Shown piece by piece: positions 45,164-54,262 of a DNA stretch of 64,000 bases. Source of the stretch: Geothrix sp. 21YS21S-2. Its GTDB lineage: Bacteria; Acidobacteriota; Holophagae; Holophagales; Holophagaceae. The translations under genes and the position numbers were made by a program. The stretch spans positions 4,405,001 through 4,469,000 of the forward strand of contig NZ_CP132910.1 of the NCBI RefSeq assembly GCF_030846775.1, written 5' to 3'. The notes beneath the pieces are model-generated. The model worked only from the letters and a program-made list of their open reading frames with translations. It made no database searches and had not been told where the DNA came from. Each line of letters begins with the position of its first letter. Positions within the stretch are counted from its first letter, which is position 1.

Positions 45164-45796
45164 TTGGATGATTCTTTGGTCCAGGAGGACCACGCGGGCC
45201 CGGCCGCCCCCAGGCGGCGCATGGACATTCTCGAGGCGGTCCTGGACGAGTCCACGGACCCCATCTTCAACATCCTGGAGGACGGGACCTACCGTTACGT
45301 GAACCGGGCCTTCTCCACCCCCTTCGGCCGGGAGCCGGGTCAGGTCATCGGGGGCCGGATCTACGACCTCTTCTCCCCGGACGAGGCCGAGAAGCGCATG
45401 ACCGTGGTGCGCAAGGCCTTCGCGACGGGCCAGCCCATCGTCTTCGAGGTGCGGGTGCCCACGGCCCAGGGGGACACCTTCTACATCACGTCCGTGAAAC
45501 CCATCCGCGGGTCCGAAGGCAGCGTCACCTCGGTGGTGTGCATCTCCAAGGACATCACCGAACGCAAGCGGGTGGAGCTGGAGCGGGAGGAGCTCATACG
45601 GAACCTGAGGGCCGCGCTGCAGGAGGTGCGGACCCTCTCGGGGCTGCTGCCCATCTGCTCCCACTGCAAGAAGATCCGCGACGACAAGGGCTACTGGACG
45701 CAGATCGAGAGCTACATCCGCGACCACTCCCAGGCCGACTTCACCCACGGGATCTGCCCCGAGTGCACCCGGCAGTTCTTCCCGGAAGCCCCCTGA
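45164..45796 (+). CDS. PAS-domain sensor with C-terminal Cys/His module
   Basis: A 210-residue protein: PAS domain (~20-135; PIFNILEDGTYRYVN and SKDITERK), a coiled coil, then a C-terminal module CSHCKKIRDDKGYW...FTHGICPEC (~160-203). No kinase, cyclase or DNA-binding domain, so it must act through the Cys/His module or by protein contact. The TTG at 45164 is preferred because AGGAGA lies 3 bases upstream; the first ATG at 45221 has no ribosome site and would cut the N-terminus. The same module occurs alone at 12605-12832. Confidence 0.75.
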   Translation: MDDSLVQEDHAGPAAPRRRMDILEAVLDESTDPIFNILEDGTYRYVNRAFSTPFGREPGQVIGGRIYDLFSPDEAEKRMTVVRKAFATGQPIVFEVRVPTAQGDTFYITSVKPIRGSEGSVTSVVCISKDITERKRVELEREELIRNLRAALQEVRTLSGLLPICSHCKKIRDDKGYWTQIESYIRDHSQADFTHGICPECTRQFFPEAP

Positions 45797-45800
45797 ACGG

Positions 45801-47126
45801 TCAGAACTTCAGGCGCCCCTGCAGGGCGATGATGTCCACCCGGTTGTGGAAGGTTCCATGGATGGTGCCCCGGAAGAAGTCCGGACCGCCCGCAGTCGCC
45901 GTGAGGTCGAGGTTGGAGTTCTTCACGAAGAGGCGGCTGTAGCTCACGTCCACGGAGAAGGCCCGGGTGACCGCGTAGCCGGCGCCGGCGGAGGCCCAGG
46001 TTCTTTCGGAGTCGGGGATGCGGGGGGTGCGGTAGGTGTCGGTGGTGGGCGTCTGGTCCAGGGCCACGCCGGTGCGCAGCGTCCAGGCCCCGCCGGGGCG
46101 CCAGGTGAGGCCCAGGGCCAGGAACCAGGAGTCCTTCCAATGCTCGGGCGTGACCGAATCGGCCTGGCCGGTGGCGAAGGCGATGCGGATCTCCTTGAAG
46201 TGCGACCAGAAGGTGCGGGCCGCTTCGGCCTGCAGGGTGAGGGCCGGGGTGGCGTCCCAGGCCGCGCCCAGGGAGGCGGTGCCAGGCTGGTTGGCCATGG
46301 GCGTGGCGCCGCCGTTGCGGAAGTTGGCGGCCAGGGCGGCCGGGACGCCCTGGTAGGTCACCTCCCCCTTGAGCTTGAAGTCGATGGCGGACTGGTAGGC
46401 CGCGCCGATCCGCACGTCGGCCCGGGGCTCGAAGAGGATTCCCAGCTTGTAGCCGGGGCGCCACTGCTTGCCCTTCACGGTGGCGATGCCGTCCTGGGCC
46501 CCGGGCGCGAAGCCTGGGATGCGGTAGGCGGCGCCCACGGCGCCGAAGTCGACGGCATTGCTGAGGGTGGCGTCCACGTGGCGGGCCACCACGGCCGCGC
46601 CCACCGACCACTTCGGGCTGATGCGCCAGGCCACGTTGGGAGCGACCTCGACGATGGTCATGGTGGACTTCATGGCGTGGTAGCGCCCGATCCAGTCGGA
46701 GCCGTACTCGCTGGTGAGCCCGAAGGGGCTGTTCAGGGAGAACCCCAGCTTGAGGTCGGGGCTGAGGCTCCACAGCGCGTAGAGGACCGGCAGGGCCGCG
46801 CTCCGGCCGGCATCGCCGCCGGAGGTGCCGGTGATGGCGCTCCCGCCCAGGGCCGCGGCACGGGAGGCGCTGCCGCCCTCCAGCTTCGCGGAGGGCTGGA
46901 TCTGGCTGGCGCCGCCCACGAATTCATTGCCCTGGAAACGGGTCAGGGTGGCCGGATTGAAGAACATGGAGCCGATATCGGTGCCCCCGGCGGAAATGCC
47001 CGCGAAGGAGTTCCCCTGGGCGCTGGGGCTCTGCTCCCGCAGCTGGAAGCCCGAGGCGAGGGCCGCGGGCGCCAGGGCAAGGGTCAGGGCGGTGCAGGTC
47101 AGGGTGCGGCACATGGGTTTTTGCAT
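45801..47126 (-). CDS. FadL/OmpP1-family outer-membrane transport protein
   Basis: A 441-residue outer-membrane barrel for long-chain fatty acids or other hydrophobic compounds. Signal peptide (ending ALAS, ~23); the mature N-terminus GFQLREQSPSAQGNSFAG is the typical FadL hatch, and FNPATLTRF follows. The C-terminus ends in Phe (QGRLKF). The ATG at 47126 has GAGGATCTA upstream. Its stop is 4 bp from the convergent PAS gene's stop. Confidence 0.9.
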   Translation of the reverse strand: MQKPMCRTLTCTALTLALAPAALASGFQLREQSPSAQGNSFAGISAGGTDIGSMFFNPATLTRFQGNEFVGGASQIQPSAKLEGGSASRAAALGGSAITGTSGGDAGRSAALPVLYALWSLSPDLKLGFSLNSPFGLTSEYGSDWIGRYHAMKSTMTIVEVAPNVAWRISPKWSVGAAVVARHVDATLSNAVDFGAVGAAYRIPGFAPGAQDGIATVKGKQWRPGYKLGILFEPRADVRIGAAYQSAIDFKLKGEVTYQGVPAALAANFRNGGATPMANQPGTASLGAAWDATPALTLQAEAARTFWSHFKEIRIAFATGQADSVTPEHWKDSWFLALGLTWRPGGAWTLRTGVALDQTPTTDTYRTPRIPDSERTWASAGAGYAVTRAFSVDVSYSRLFVKNSNLDLTATAGGPDFFRGTIHGTFHNRVDIIALQGRLKF

Positions 47127-47235
47127 TAGATCCTCATTTTTTTGGCAAGCCACCAGAATACCAAAGGAACCAATCAGGTCACGACTTGAATTCCCGGCGA
47201 GCCCGGTACACTGGCCCTACTCCCAGGAGCAAATC

Positions 47236-48939
47236 ATGCCGATCCCATCCCCGTCCGTGGCCGGCCTCATCCTCTGCCTCGCCTTCCCGGGCCTGGCCGC
47301 AGGCCTTTCCGACCCGGACCCGGCGGTGCGCTGGAAGGCGGTGGTGGCTCTGGCCGCCCAGGGTGCCGGGGCGGTGCCCGAGGCCGTCCGGGTCCTGGAG
47401 ACCGGCGACGCCGCGGGCCGGGAGGCCGCGGCCCGGGTGCTGGCGCGGCTGGGCCCCGCGGCCTGCGCGGCGGCGCCGTCCCTGGGCCGGGCCCTGAAGG
47501 ACCCCGAGGCGCTGGTCCGGGAGCGCGCCGCTCAGGCCCTGGGGGCCCTGGGAACCTGCGCGGCGCCTTCGGCGCGGGCGCTGGCGGAGGCCCTGGCCGA
47601 TGCGGACATCTACGTCCAGGGCCAGGCCGCCCTGGCCCTGGGCCGGCTCGGGCCCGGGGCCGTGCCGGTCCTGGCCGGGGCCCTGGACTCGCCGGAGGCC
47701 GCGGTGCGCAAGGGCGCCGCCACCGCCCTGGGACGCCTGGGCTCCGCGGCGGCGCCGGCGGAGCCGGGCCTCGTCAAGGCCCTGGCGGCGAAGGACGGTG
47801 CCGAACGCCAGGACGCGGCCTTCGCGCTGGGCGCGGCCGGGGCGGGCGCGCCCGCGCTGCGGGAGGCCCTGGCCGACCCCGACGAGGACGTGCGGTGGGC
47901 GGCGTCCTGGGCCCTGGACCGCATGGGGGCGGCGCCCGGCGGCACCGTCGAGACGATCCGGGCGCTGGCGCCGCGGCTGATGAAGGAACTGAAGGTGCCG
48001 GGCGTGTCCATCGCCGTGATCCGGGACCGGGAGATCGTGTGGAGCGGAGCCTTCGGCGTCGCGGACGCCCAGGCGGGCACCCCCGCGGCGCGGGAAACCG
48101 TGTTCGAGGCCTGCTCCATGTCCAAGCCGGTGTTCGCGTACCTCGCGCTCCTCCTGGCGGACCGGGGCCAGCTGGACCTGGACCGGCCCCTCTGCGCCTA
48201 CCTTCCCGGGGACGGGCTCCCCGCCCAGGCCGAGTACCGGCTCATCACGGCGCGCATGGTCCTCTCCCACACGTCGGGCCTGCCCAACTGGCGCAAGGAC
48301 GGCGAGGAGCGGGAGGGGCCGGTGCCGGTGGCGTTCAAGCCCGGGTCGCGGTTCCTCTACTCGGGGGAGGGGATGTTCCTCCTCCAGCGGGTGGTGGAGC
48401 GCATCGCCGACGAACCCCTGGAGCTGCTGGCGGAGCGCATGGTCTTCAGGCCGCTGGGCATGGGCCGGTCCAGCTTCGTGTGGACCCCGGCCGTCGAGGC
48501 CTCGCTCGCCGCCGGCCACAAGGCGGACGGGAGCTTCAACGTCCGCTCCCGCTACCTCCACGCCAACGCGGCCTACACCCTCTACACCACCGCGGACGAC
48601 TACGCCCGGTTCCTGCTGGCCTTCCTGGACCCGGCCAAGGGGGGCCTGTCGGCGGCCGGGCTCAAGGCCGCGCTCACCGCCCAGGTGAAGCTGGACGCCC
48701 GGGAGCCCATGGAGCGTCCCGGCGCGGCCCGGGGGCTGGGGGTGGGCTGGTGCCTGGGCTGGTCCGTGAACGCCACCCGGAGGGGGGACATCTTCCACCA
48801 CTCCGGCTCGAACCAGACCGGCTTCCGGTGCTTCAGCCAGTTCGATCCCGCCCGGGGCACGGGGCTGGTGATCCTGACGAACGGCTTGAGCGGCGGCAGC
48901 CTCTGGGTCAGGCTGGTCAGCCGGGTGGGGGACCTCTAG
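47236..48939 (+). CDS. HEAT-repeat/serine beta-lactamase-like fusion protein
   Basis: A 567-residue exported protein. Signal peptide (~1-22), then about six HEAT/PBS-lyase-type repeats (~23-235; [AV]R-x-x-A-A-x-A-L-G-x-L-G pattern), then a class C/PBP4*-like serine hydrolase. Its S-x-x-K is in ACSMSKPVFAY and its Tyr motif is FLYSGEG; a late HHSGSNQTG takes the place of the third motif. An esterase or D-aminopeptidase-type role is more likely than resistance. The ATG at 47236 has AGGAG upstream. The stop TAG lies in the CTAG at the left end of the MITE. Confidence 0.8.
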   Translation: MPIPSPSVAGLILCLAFPGLAAGLSDPDPAVRWKAVVALAAQGAGAVPEAVRVLETGDAAGREAAARVLARLGPAACAAAPSLGRALKDPEALVRERAAQALGALGTCAAPSARALAEALADADIYVQGQAALALGRLGPGAVPVLAGALDSPEAAVRKGAATALGRLGSAAAPAEPGLVKALAAKDGAERQDAAFALGAAGAGAPALREALADPDEDVRWAASWALDRMGAAPGGTVETIRALAPRLMKELKVPGVSIAVIRDREIVWSGAFGVADAQAGTPAARETVFEACSMSKPVFAYLALLLADRGQLDLDRPLCAYLPGDGLPAQAEYRLITARMVLSHTSGLPNWRKDGEEREGPVPVAFKPGSRFLYSGEGMFLLQRVVERIADEPLELLAERMVFRPLGMGRSSFVWTPAVEASLAAGHKADGSFNVRSRYLHANAAYTLYTTADDYARFLLAFLDPAKGGLSAAGLKAALTAQVKLDAREPMERPGAARGLGVGWCLGWSVNATRRGDIFHHSGSNQTGFRCFSQFDPARGTGLVILTNGLSGGSLWVRLVSRVGDL

Positions 48940-49211
48940 GAGCCTGTCTACGTTATAGGAGGCCCCGCGACGGCGCCCAGAAGCGTGATTATCGAGCGCA
49001 AGGCCCGCAGGAGGATTAGGTCAATCCTTCAAGGGACTTGCACACGATAAGCGCGCTTCTGGGCGCCGCCCTTCGGGTGATGGCAGCGGGGCCAGCAACT
49101 CTGCGTCAGGCTCGTCAACCGCAGTCCCGCTGCGGCTTTCCTCGCCTTCCTTGATTTGCTAGCCCCGGTGCCATCATCGCGGGGCCTCCTATTACGTAGA
49201 CAGGCTCCTAG
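48936..49211. mobile_element. MITE-like element with long terminal repeats and nested hairpins
   Basis: A 276-bp element including CTAG at both ends (48936-48939 and 49208-49211). Its terminal inverted repeats match over about 36 bp with one mismatch (starting GAGCCTGTCTACGT). Two large internal inverted repeats lie inside: 48971-49068 (24-bp arms, 21 matches) and 49078-49176 (21-bp arms, 19 matches), plus a small CCGCAG/CTGCGG stem at 49119-49135. No protein-coding content is convincing. It probably moves by a transposase encoded elsewhere; the CTAG duplication fits IS5-group or IS701-type enzymes. Confidence 0.75.
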
Positions 49212-50700
49212 CACTACTGTGTCATAAGTATTGACAGCCTCCCCGCCCTGCCTATCCTATAGGCTAGGGCTACCTATGGTTGAGACTGCCGAAAGCCGTG
49301 CGCGTTTCGATGCCTACGCCGGATTACTGGCGAAGGCGGCCGGCCATGCCGATCGCCGTGAGCCAATGGCGCTCTATTGCCAGGGTTTGATCCTGCCCGG
49401 GGATCGAAAAAGCGTTGAGCCGATGGCAGCGCGGTTGGACCCGGTGCACGTCCAGGCCCGGCACCAATCCTTGCACCACCTGGTGGCTCAAGCGGGTTGG
49501 AGTGATGACGCGGTTCTCCGGGTGGCCCGGGACTATGCTCGCGAAGCCATGGAGATCCAGGGGCCGATTGAAGCCTGGATTGTCGATGACACAGGTTTCC
49601 CCAAAAAGGGGACGCACTCGGTTGGCGTGGCCCATCAGTATTGCGGGCCATTCGGAAAGACCTCCAATTGCCAATGCGCCGTGAGCTTGTCCATGGCCTC
49701 CCGCTGGAGCAGTGTGCCCGTGGCGTTCCGGTTGTATCTTCCGGAGGCCTGGGCCAAGGACATGGAACGCCGTGCCGAGGCCGGTGTTCCCGAGGCGGTT
49801 GTCTTTCAGCCCAAATGGCAAATTGCGCTCGCCCTCATTGATGGTCAGCGCACGGACAAGGAACCTGACCTGCCCGTGCTGGCTGATGCGGGCTACGGCG
49901 ACATTTTCGGTTTCAGGGAAGGGTTGACGGAACGGCACCTCGTCTACGCAGTGGGGGTCAGCAAAACCACGACCGTCTGGGCGAACGGCAATGGGCCGCT
50001 GCCCCCCAGAAAACCCGGCGGAAAGGGACATCCGGCCAAGAGACTGAGGAGGGATGATGAGCATCAGCCCGAGACGGTCAAAGCCCTGGCGGAGGCCCTG
50101 CCCAAGGCCGCCTGGGCGAAGGTGCCGTGGGGAGAGGGAACCCGGGGCATCATGGAATCCCGGTTCGCGGCGCTGCGCGTTCGTCCCGCTCATCGAGACA
50201 ACACTCGAGCGGAAATGCACCCGGAGGAGTGGTTGTTGATTGAGTGGCCCGAATCCGAGCAGGAGCCCACCAAGTATTGGTTTTCGACCCTGCCAGAGGC
50301 CACGCCACTCCGGCAATTGGTCCGGGTCACGAAACTGCGCTGGCGGATCGAGCGGGACTACCAGGAGATGAAAGACGAACTCGGCCTGGACCACTATGAG
50401 GGCCGTGGATGGCGGGGATTCCACCATCACTTGAGTCTATGCGCCGCCACGTATGCCTTCATTGTGGCGGAACGAAGCCGCCTTTCCCCCCCTACGATCC
50501 AATCCATCTTTGGCTTCATTCACGCACCACCCCAGCCCGCCCCCCTTCCCAGAGGACACCGCGCCCTTCCGCCCTGAGCGGCATTCGCCCTATTCCATAA
50601 CGACGCTACGTCGAAGGCTGGAGCGGATTCTCGTGGGTTCTCTCGCCTACTGTCCGACATGTGGGAAAAACCAAGGCGCCAATATTATGACACAGTAGTG
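49212..50700 (+). mobile_element. Intact IS701-family insertion sequence
   Basis: A 1489-bp element. Left end CACTACTGTGTCATAA and its inverse at the right end (TTATGACACAGTAGTG) form near-perfect terminal repeats, extending about 21 bp with one indel. A 4-bp target duplication CTAG flanks it (49208-49211 and 50701-50704), as expected for the family. It carries one transposase gene and has inserted into the CTAG at the right edge of the MITE. Confidence 0.93.
49276..50577 (+). CDS. IS701-family DDE transposase
   Basis: A 433-residue transposase. DDE-type signatures are visible: IVDDTGFPKKG, LADAGYGD and the C-terminal RIERDYQEMKDELGLDHYEGR with the catalytic Glu. The frame is intact over the usual length, so the element is probably active. 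The ATG at 49276 is used; a TTG at 49231 would extend it into the left end. GC content is about 60%, lower than the surrounding genes, which fits recent arrival. Confidence 0.93.
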   Translation: MVETAESRARFDAYAGLLAKAAGHADRREPMALYCQGLILPGDRKSVEPMAARLDPVHVQARHQSLHHLVAQAGWSDDAVLRVARDYAREAMEIQGPIEAWIVDDTGFPKKGTHSVGVAHQYCGPFGKTSNCQCAVSLSMASRWSSVPVAFRLYLPEAWAKDMERRAEAGVPEAVVFQPKWQIALALIDGQRTDKEPDLPVLADAGYGDIFGFREGLTERHLVYAVGVSKTTTVWANGNGPLPPRKPGGKGHPAKRLRRDDEHQPETVKALAEALPKAAWAKVPWGEGTRGIMESRFAALRVRPAHRDNTRAEMHPEEWLLIEWPESEQEPTKYWFSTLPEATPLRQLVRVTKLRWRIERDYQEMKDELGLDHYEGRGWRGFHHHLSLCAATYAFIVAERSRLSPPTIQSIFGFIHAPPQPAPLPRGHRALPP

Positions 50701-52260
50701 CTAGTACGGGGAGCCGGCGTCCAGCAGCAGCTGGTTGCGCCTGGAGCGGGTCTCGCCGATGGACGTGACGTACACCGCCGGCCTGTCGGAGACGGGGCAC
50801 TTCGCCTCGCAGATGCCGCAGCCGATGCAGAGCTTCAGGTCCACGTGGGGCTGCTTGACGCGCACGTCCCGGCCGTCCCGGTCCTTCACCGTCACCTCCT
50901 CGAACCAGATGGCCTTGGTGGGGGTGGGGCAGACCTCCTCGCAGACGATGCAGGGGGTGGCGTGGGCGTGGGGCAGGCAGCGGCCCCGGTCGAACATGGC
51001 CGTGCCGATGCGCCACTCGGCCTTCCGGGCCTGGGTGAGGGTGCGGATGGCCCCCGTGGGGCACACCTGGCCGCAGAGGGTGCACCGGAACTCGCAGTAG
51101 CCGCGGGCCGGCACCAGGATGGGGGACCAGATGCCCTCGGCCCCGGCCTCCAGGAAGGTGGGCTGGAGGCCGTTGGTGGTGCAGACCTTCATGCATTCGC
51201 CGCACTTCACGCAGCGGGCCAGGAATTCGGGTTCGGGGCAGGCCCCGGGGGGGCGCAGCAGGGCGGGATTGGCCCGGCCGGGATCGAAGGGGGGCGTCGC
51301 GCGGGAGACGGCCACGGAGGCCAGGCCCGCGCCCCCGGCGAGGAGGACGTTGCGCCGGCCCAGGTCCAGGGCGGCCGGGGCGGGCCTGCGGGAGAAGCCG
51401 AAGGTCACGGCGTTCTTCGGGCAGGCGTCGTCGCAGGCCATGCAGTAGAGGCACTCGCCGGCGTTCCAGGCACCGGCTCTGGAGGCGGCGAGCCCGGCCT
51501 GGCAGTCCCGGTCGCAGACCCCGCAGGCGTTGCAGCCTTCGGCCGTCTCGCGCTTCAGGAGGGACCAGCGGCCCAGGAGCCCCAGCAGCGCGCCCAGAGG
51601 GCAGAGGTAGCGGCACCAGAAGCGCCGTTCGGAGAGGTTCAGGAGCAGGATGGCCAGGAGCAGGACGGTGAGGAGCGCCCCCTGGGCGAAGTGCGGCTGC
51701 TGGTAGGCCAGGAGGGTCCTCTTCAGGAAGCCGAAGGCGGCGTCGGCCACCGCGGTGAGCGGTCGGGAGCCGGTCCGGTACGCGGCGTCCATGAGGCCGT
51801 TGGCGGCGGCGTTGAGGGCCGGGTAGGGACCCAGCGACAGATGGCGCACCAGGAGCGAGAGGGGGTCGAAGATCCCGGTGAGCTGGATGCCCACCGCGCT
51901 CCCCGCCAGCAGGAAGACCAGCAGGAGGTACTTGGTCCGGAACCAGCCCCGCACGCGCTGGGGGCCCTTCCAGCGCTTGAGGGCGCCCACCAGGTTGTGG
52001 AGCGTCCCCAGGGGGCACGCCCAGCCGCAGAAGACCCGTCCCAGCAGCGCGGTGGCCGCCACCAGGACCAGGCAGAGGGCGAAGCCCGCGGCCACGGCCC
52101 GGGCGGAGAGGAGGGTGGCCAGGGCCAGCAGGGGATCGAAGTCCAGGAAGAGCTTCGCGGGGTACCCCAGGTGGTCCGCGCCCTTCTGCTCCGTCTGGAG
52201 GAAGAGGACGATGAAGAGGAGGAGGAAGGCCCCCTGGGAGACGCGCCGGGCCCAGATCAC
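50701..52260 (-). CDS. NapH-like membrane polyferredoxin (4Fe-4S)
   Basis: A 519-residue membrane iron-sulfur protein. About four to six transmembrane helices lie in the first ~215 residues with two NapH-type motifs (FCGWACPLG, WCRYLCPLG). Soluble ferredoxin clusters follow: CNACGVCDRDC, CLYCMACDDACP, CVKCGECMKVC, CTLCGQVCP, CIVCEEVCP and CIGCGICEAKCP. It would pass electrons between the quinone pool and a soluble partner. GTG start at 52260, 1 bp after the DUF362 stop, so they form one unit. Its TAG stop falls in the CTAG target duplication of the IS701 element. Confidence 0.88.
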   Translation of the reverse strand: MIWARRVSQGAFLLLFIVLFLQTEQKGADHLGYPAKLFLDFDPLLALATLLSARAVAAGFALCLVLVAATALLGRVFCGWACPLGTLHNLVGALKRWKGPQRVRGWFRTKYLLLVFLLAGSAVGIQLTGIFDPLSLLVRHLSLGPYPALNAAANGLMDAAYRTGSRPLTAVADAAFGFLKRTLLAYQQPHFAQGALLTVLLLAILLLNLSERRFWCRYLCPLGALLGLLGRWSLLKRETAEGCNACGVCDRDCQAGLAASRAGAWNAGECLYCMACDDACPKNAVTFGFSRRPAPAALDLGRRNVLLAGGAGLASVAVSRATPPFDPGRANPALLRPPGACPEPEFLARCVKCGECMKVCTTNGLQPTFLEAGAEGIWSPILVPARGYCEFRCTLCGQVCPTGAIRTLTQARKAEWRIGTAMFDRGRCLPHAHATPCIVCEEVCPTPTKAIWFEEVTVKDRDGRDVRVKQPHVDLKLCIGCGICEAKCPVSDRPAVYVTSIGETRSRRNQLLLDAGSPY

Positions 52261-52261
52261 C

Positions 52262-53158
52262 CTAGGCCTCGAGCTTCTTCACGACGAGCCTGCCGAGGTC
52301 CATGACCCCGAGGCCCCGGCGGGCGCCTTCCCGCACGTAGCCCAGGTCCGCGCCGGTCAGGCCGAAGAGGGTGGCGCCGTAGGCGTCGACGGCGATCTGG
52401 TCCGTGCCGGCCACGACCGTGTCGAGGCGCTTGACGTCGGCGAGGTTCCCGCCCACCGGGCCGTGGGCGGTTAGGATGCGCACCGCGTCCAGCACCGTCA
52501 GGCAGGGCCGGACGACGGTGGCGATGTCCACCAGGGTCTCGTCCAGGCGCTGGTGGATGCGGCCCCGGTTCTCGCCCATCACGCCCATCCAGTTCTTCAG
52601 GGAGAGGGTGAGCCTGCCCAGGCTGTGGTGCTTGGCGATGGGGACGTTGATGAGCTTGTCCGCCTCGAGGACGTCGATGTAGATGGGCCAGGCCTGGATC
52701 GCCACGCCCCTGGGGATCTTCACCTCGCGGAAGCGCCGCTCGTCGATGTGGCTCACCTCGGCGCCGGCGGCCCTGGCCGCGGCCTCGATGCCGCTCTGCA
52801 CGTAGCACCGCCGGGCGTCGTTGCAGGTGCGGTCGAAGACCTTCACGGTCTTCGCGCCGGCCTCCAGGCAGAGGCGCACCAGGGTGGCGACCACCTCGGG
52901 GTTGGTGCAGGCGGCCTGTTCCGGGGTCCGGTCCCAGCCGATGTTGGGCTTGACCACCACCACGTCCCCCTTGGCGATGAAGCGCCGGATGCCGCCGAGG
53001 GCGTCCACGGCGGCGCGCACGATGCGCTCCGGGGAGGCGCCGTGGGCCACCGCGAGGTCGGGCCTCGGGGCGGGCGCCGCGCGAAGGGGGAGGGCGTCCA
53101 GGGCGGCCAGGCCGCCCAGGGTTGCGGCGGAGTCTCTGAGGAAGGCGCGGCGGTCCAT
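52262..53158 (-). CDS. DUF362-domain protein, Tat-exported
   Basis: A 298-residue protein with a twin-arginine signal (MDRRAFLRDSAATLGG). The DUF362 core follows (VVVKPNIGWDR, FDRTCND, LINVPIAKHHSLGRLTLSLKN, MGENRG). Family members often accompany iron-sulfur electron carriers, and here it is the first gene before a polyferredoxin with a 1-bp gap. It contains few Cys itself. The ATG at 53158 has GGAGGG upstream. Function is not established for the family. Confidence 0.85.
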   Translation of the reverse strand: MDRRAFLRDSAATLGGLAALDALPLRAAPAPRPDLAVAHGASPERIVRAAVDALGGIRRFIAKGDVVVVKPNIGWDRTPEQAACTNPEVVATLVRLCLEAGAKTVKVFDRTCNDARRCYVQSGIEAAARAAGAEVSHIDERRFREVKIPRGVAIQAWPIYIDVLEADKLINVPIAKHHSLGRLTLSLKNWMGVMGENRGRIHQRLDETLVDIATVVRPCLTVLDAVRILTAHGPVGGNLADVKRLDTVVAGTDQIAVDAYGATLFGLTGADLGYVREGARRGLGVMDLGRLVVKKLEA

Positions 53159-53259
53159 GGATCCCTCCGGAGGGGTTGGAACCTGATTTGGGTGGGGATG
53201 AGCCATGATATCGCGGGGACCGGAGGGGCCGGGTAGAATCCTGGGTCTGGAGGCAGGCC

Positions 53260-54186
53260 ATGGACTACGGGACGCTGGGCAGGACGGGGCTGAAGGTGTC
53301 GCGCATCGCCTTCGGCGCGGGTCCCATCGGGTACCTGGGCGCGAGCGGGGAACAGGCGGGACAGGTGCTCAACCTGCTCCTGGACCGCGGGGTGAACCTC
53401 ATCGACACGGCGGCGGCCTATCTGGGCTCGGAGGAGCTCATCGGCAGGGCCGTGGGCCACCGCCGCGGGGACTTCGTCCTGCTCTCCAAGTGCGGCCGGA
53501 AGGTGGAGGGGATCGAGGGGGAGGACTGGTCGGCGAAGGTCGTCGCGGCGACCGTGGACCGGTCCCTGCGCCGCCTGGGCACGGATCACCTGGACGTGAT
53601 GCTGCTCCATTCCTGCACCCGGGAGGTGCTGGAGAAGGGGGAGGCCCTGGGGGCCCTCCTCCGGGCCCGGGAGGCCGGGAAGATCCGCTTCGCGGGCTAT
53701 TCGGGGGACAACGACGCGGCCGCCTTCGCCGTGGGCCTCCCGGGGGTGGACGTGCTCATGTGCTCGGTGAACCTCTGCGACCAGGTCAACCTGGAAGGGG
53801 CGGTTCCCGCCGCCGCCAGGGCCGGCACGGGCGTCATCGCCAAGCGCCCCGTGGCCAACGGGGCCTGGAAGCCCGCCGAGGCCCAGCAGGGCATCTACCG
53901 GGACTACGTGAAGCCCTACGCGGAGCGGTTCGCAGCCATGGCGCTGGACCCGCGGGAGCTGGGCTTCGAGGGGGAGGACCCCTGGATGGAGATCGCCCTG
54001 CGCTTCACCCTGGCCCAGCCCGGGGTCGACGTCGTCTCCATCGGCACCACCCGCCCGGCCAACGCCGAGGCCAATCTCCGCCTCCTGGAGAAGGGCCCGC
54101 TGGACCCGGCCGCGGCGGAGCGCATCCGCGCCGCGTTCCGGAAGGCCCGGGGCCGCGCCTCCACGCCCTGGCCGGGCCTGACCTGA
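53260..54186 (+). CDS. Aldo/keto reductase
   Basis: A 308-residue (beta/alpha)8 NADPH-dependent oxidoreductase. The N-terminus (MDYGTLGRTGLKVSRIAFG) is typical; the catalytic Asp/Tyr/Lys/His set is visible as NLIDTAAAYLGSEE, LLSKCG and VMLLHS. The C-terminal IGTTRPANAEANL matches the NADP-binding end. Substrate unknown. Divergent from the DUF362-polyferredoxin pair, 101 bp apart, without a visible functional link. Confidence 0.9.
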   Translation: MDYGTLGRTGLKVSRIAFGAGPIGYLGASGEQAGQVLNLLLDRGVNLIDTAAAYLGSEELIGRAVGHRRGDFVLLSKCGRKVEGIEGEDWSAKVVAATVDRSLRRLGTDHLDVMLLHSCTREVLEKGEALGALLRAREAGKIRFAGYSGDNDAAAFAVGLPGVDVLMCSVNLCDQVNLEGAVPAAARAGTGVIAKRPVANGAWKPAEAQQGIYRDYVKPYAERFAAMALDPRELGFEGEDPWMEIALRFTLAQPGVDVVSIGTTRPANAEANLRLLEKGPLDPAAAERIRAAFRKARGRASTPWPGLT

Positions 54187-54262
54187 TAAGGCCGCCCTGG
54201 AACGGAGACCGACCACGTGGACCTCCGGCAGCTGCATGCCATGGCCACGCCCCCCAGAACCC

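Noticed and set aside
49029-49214. Minus-strand open frame inside the MITE
   Set aside because: It is formed by the terminal repeat and hairpin arms, with no ribosome site or family resemblance.
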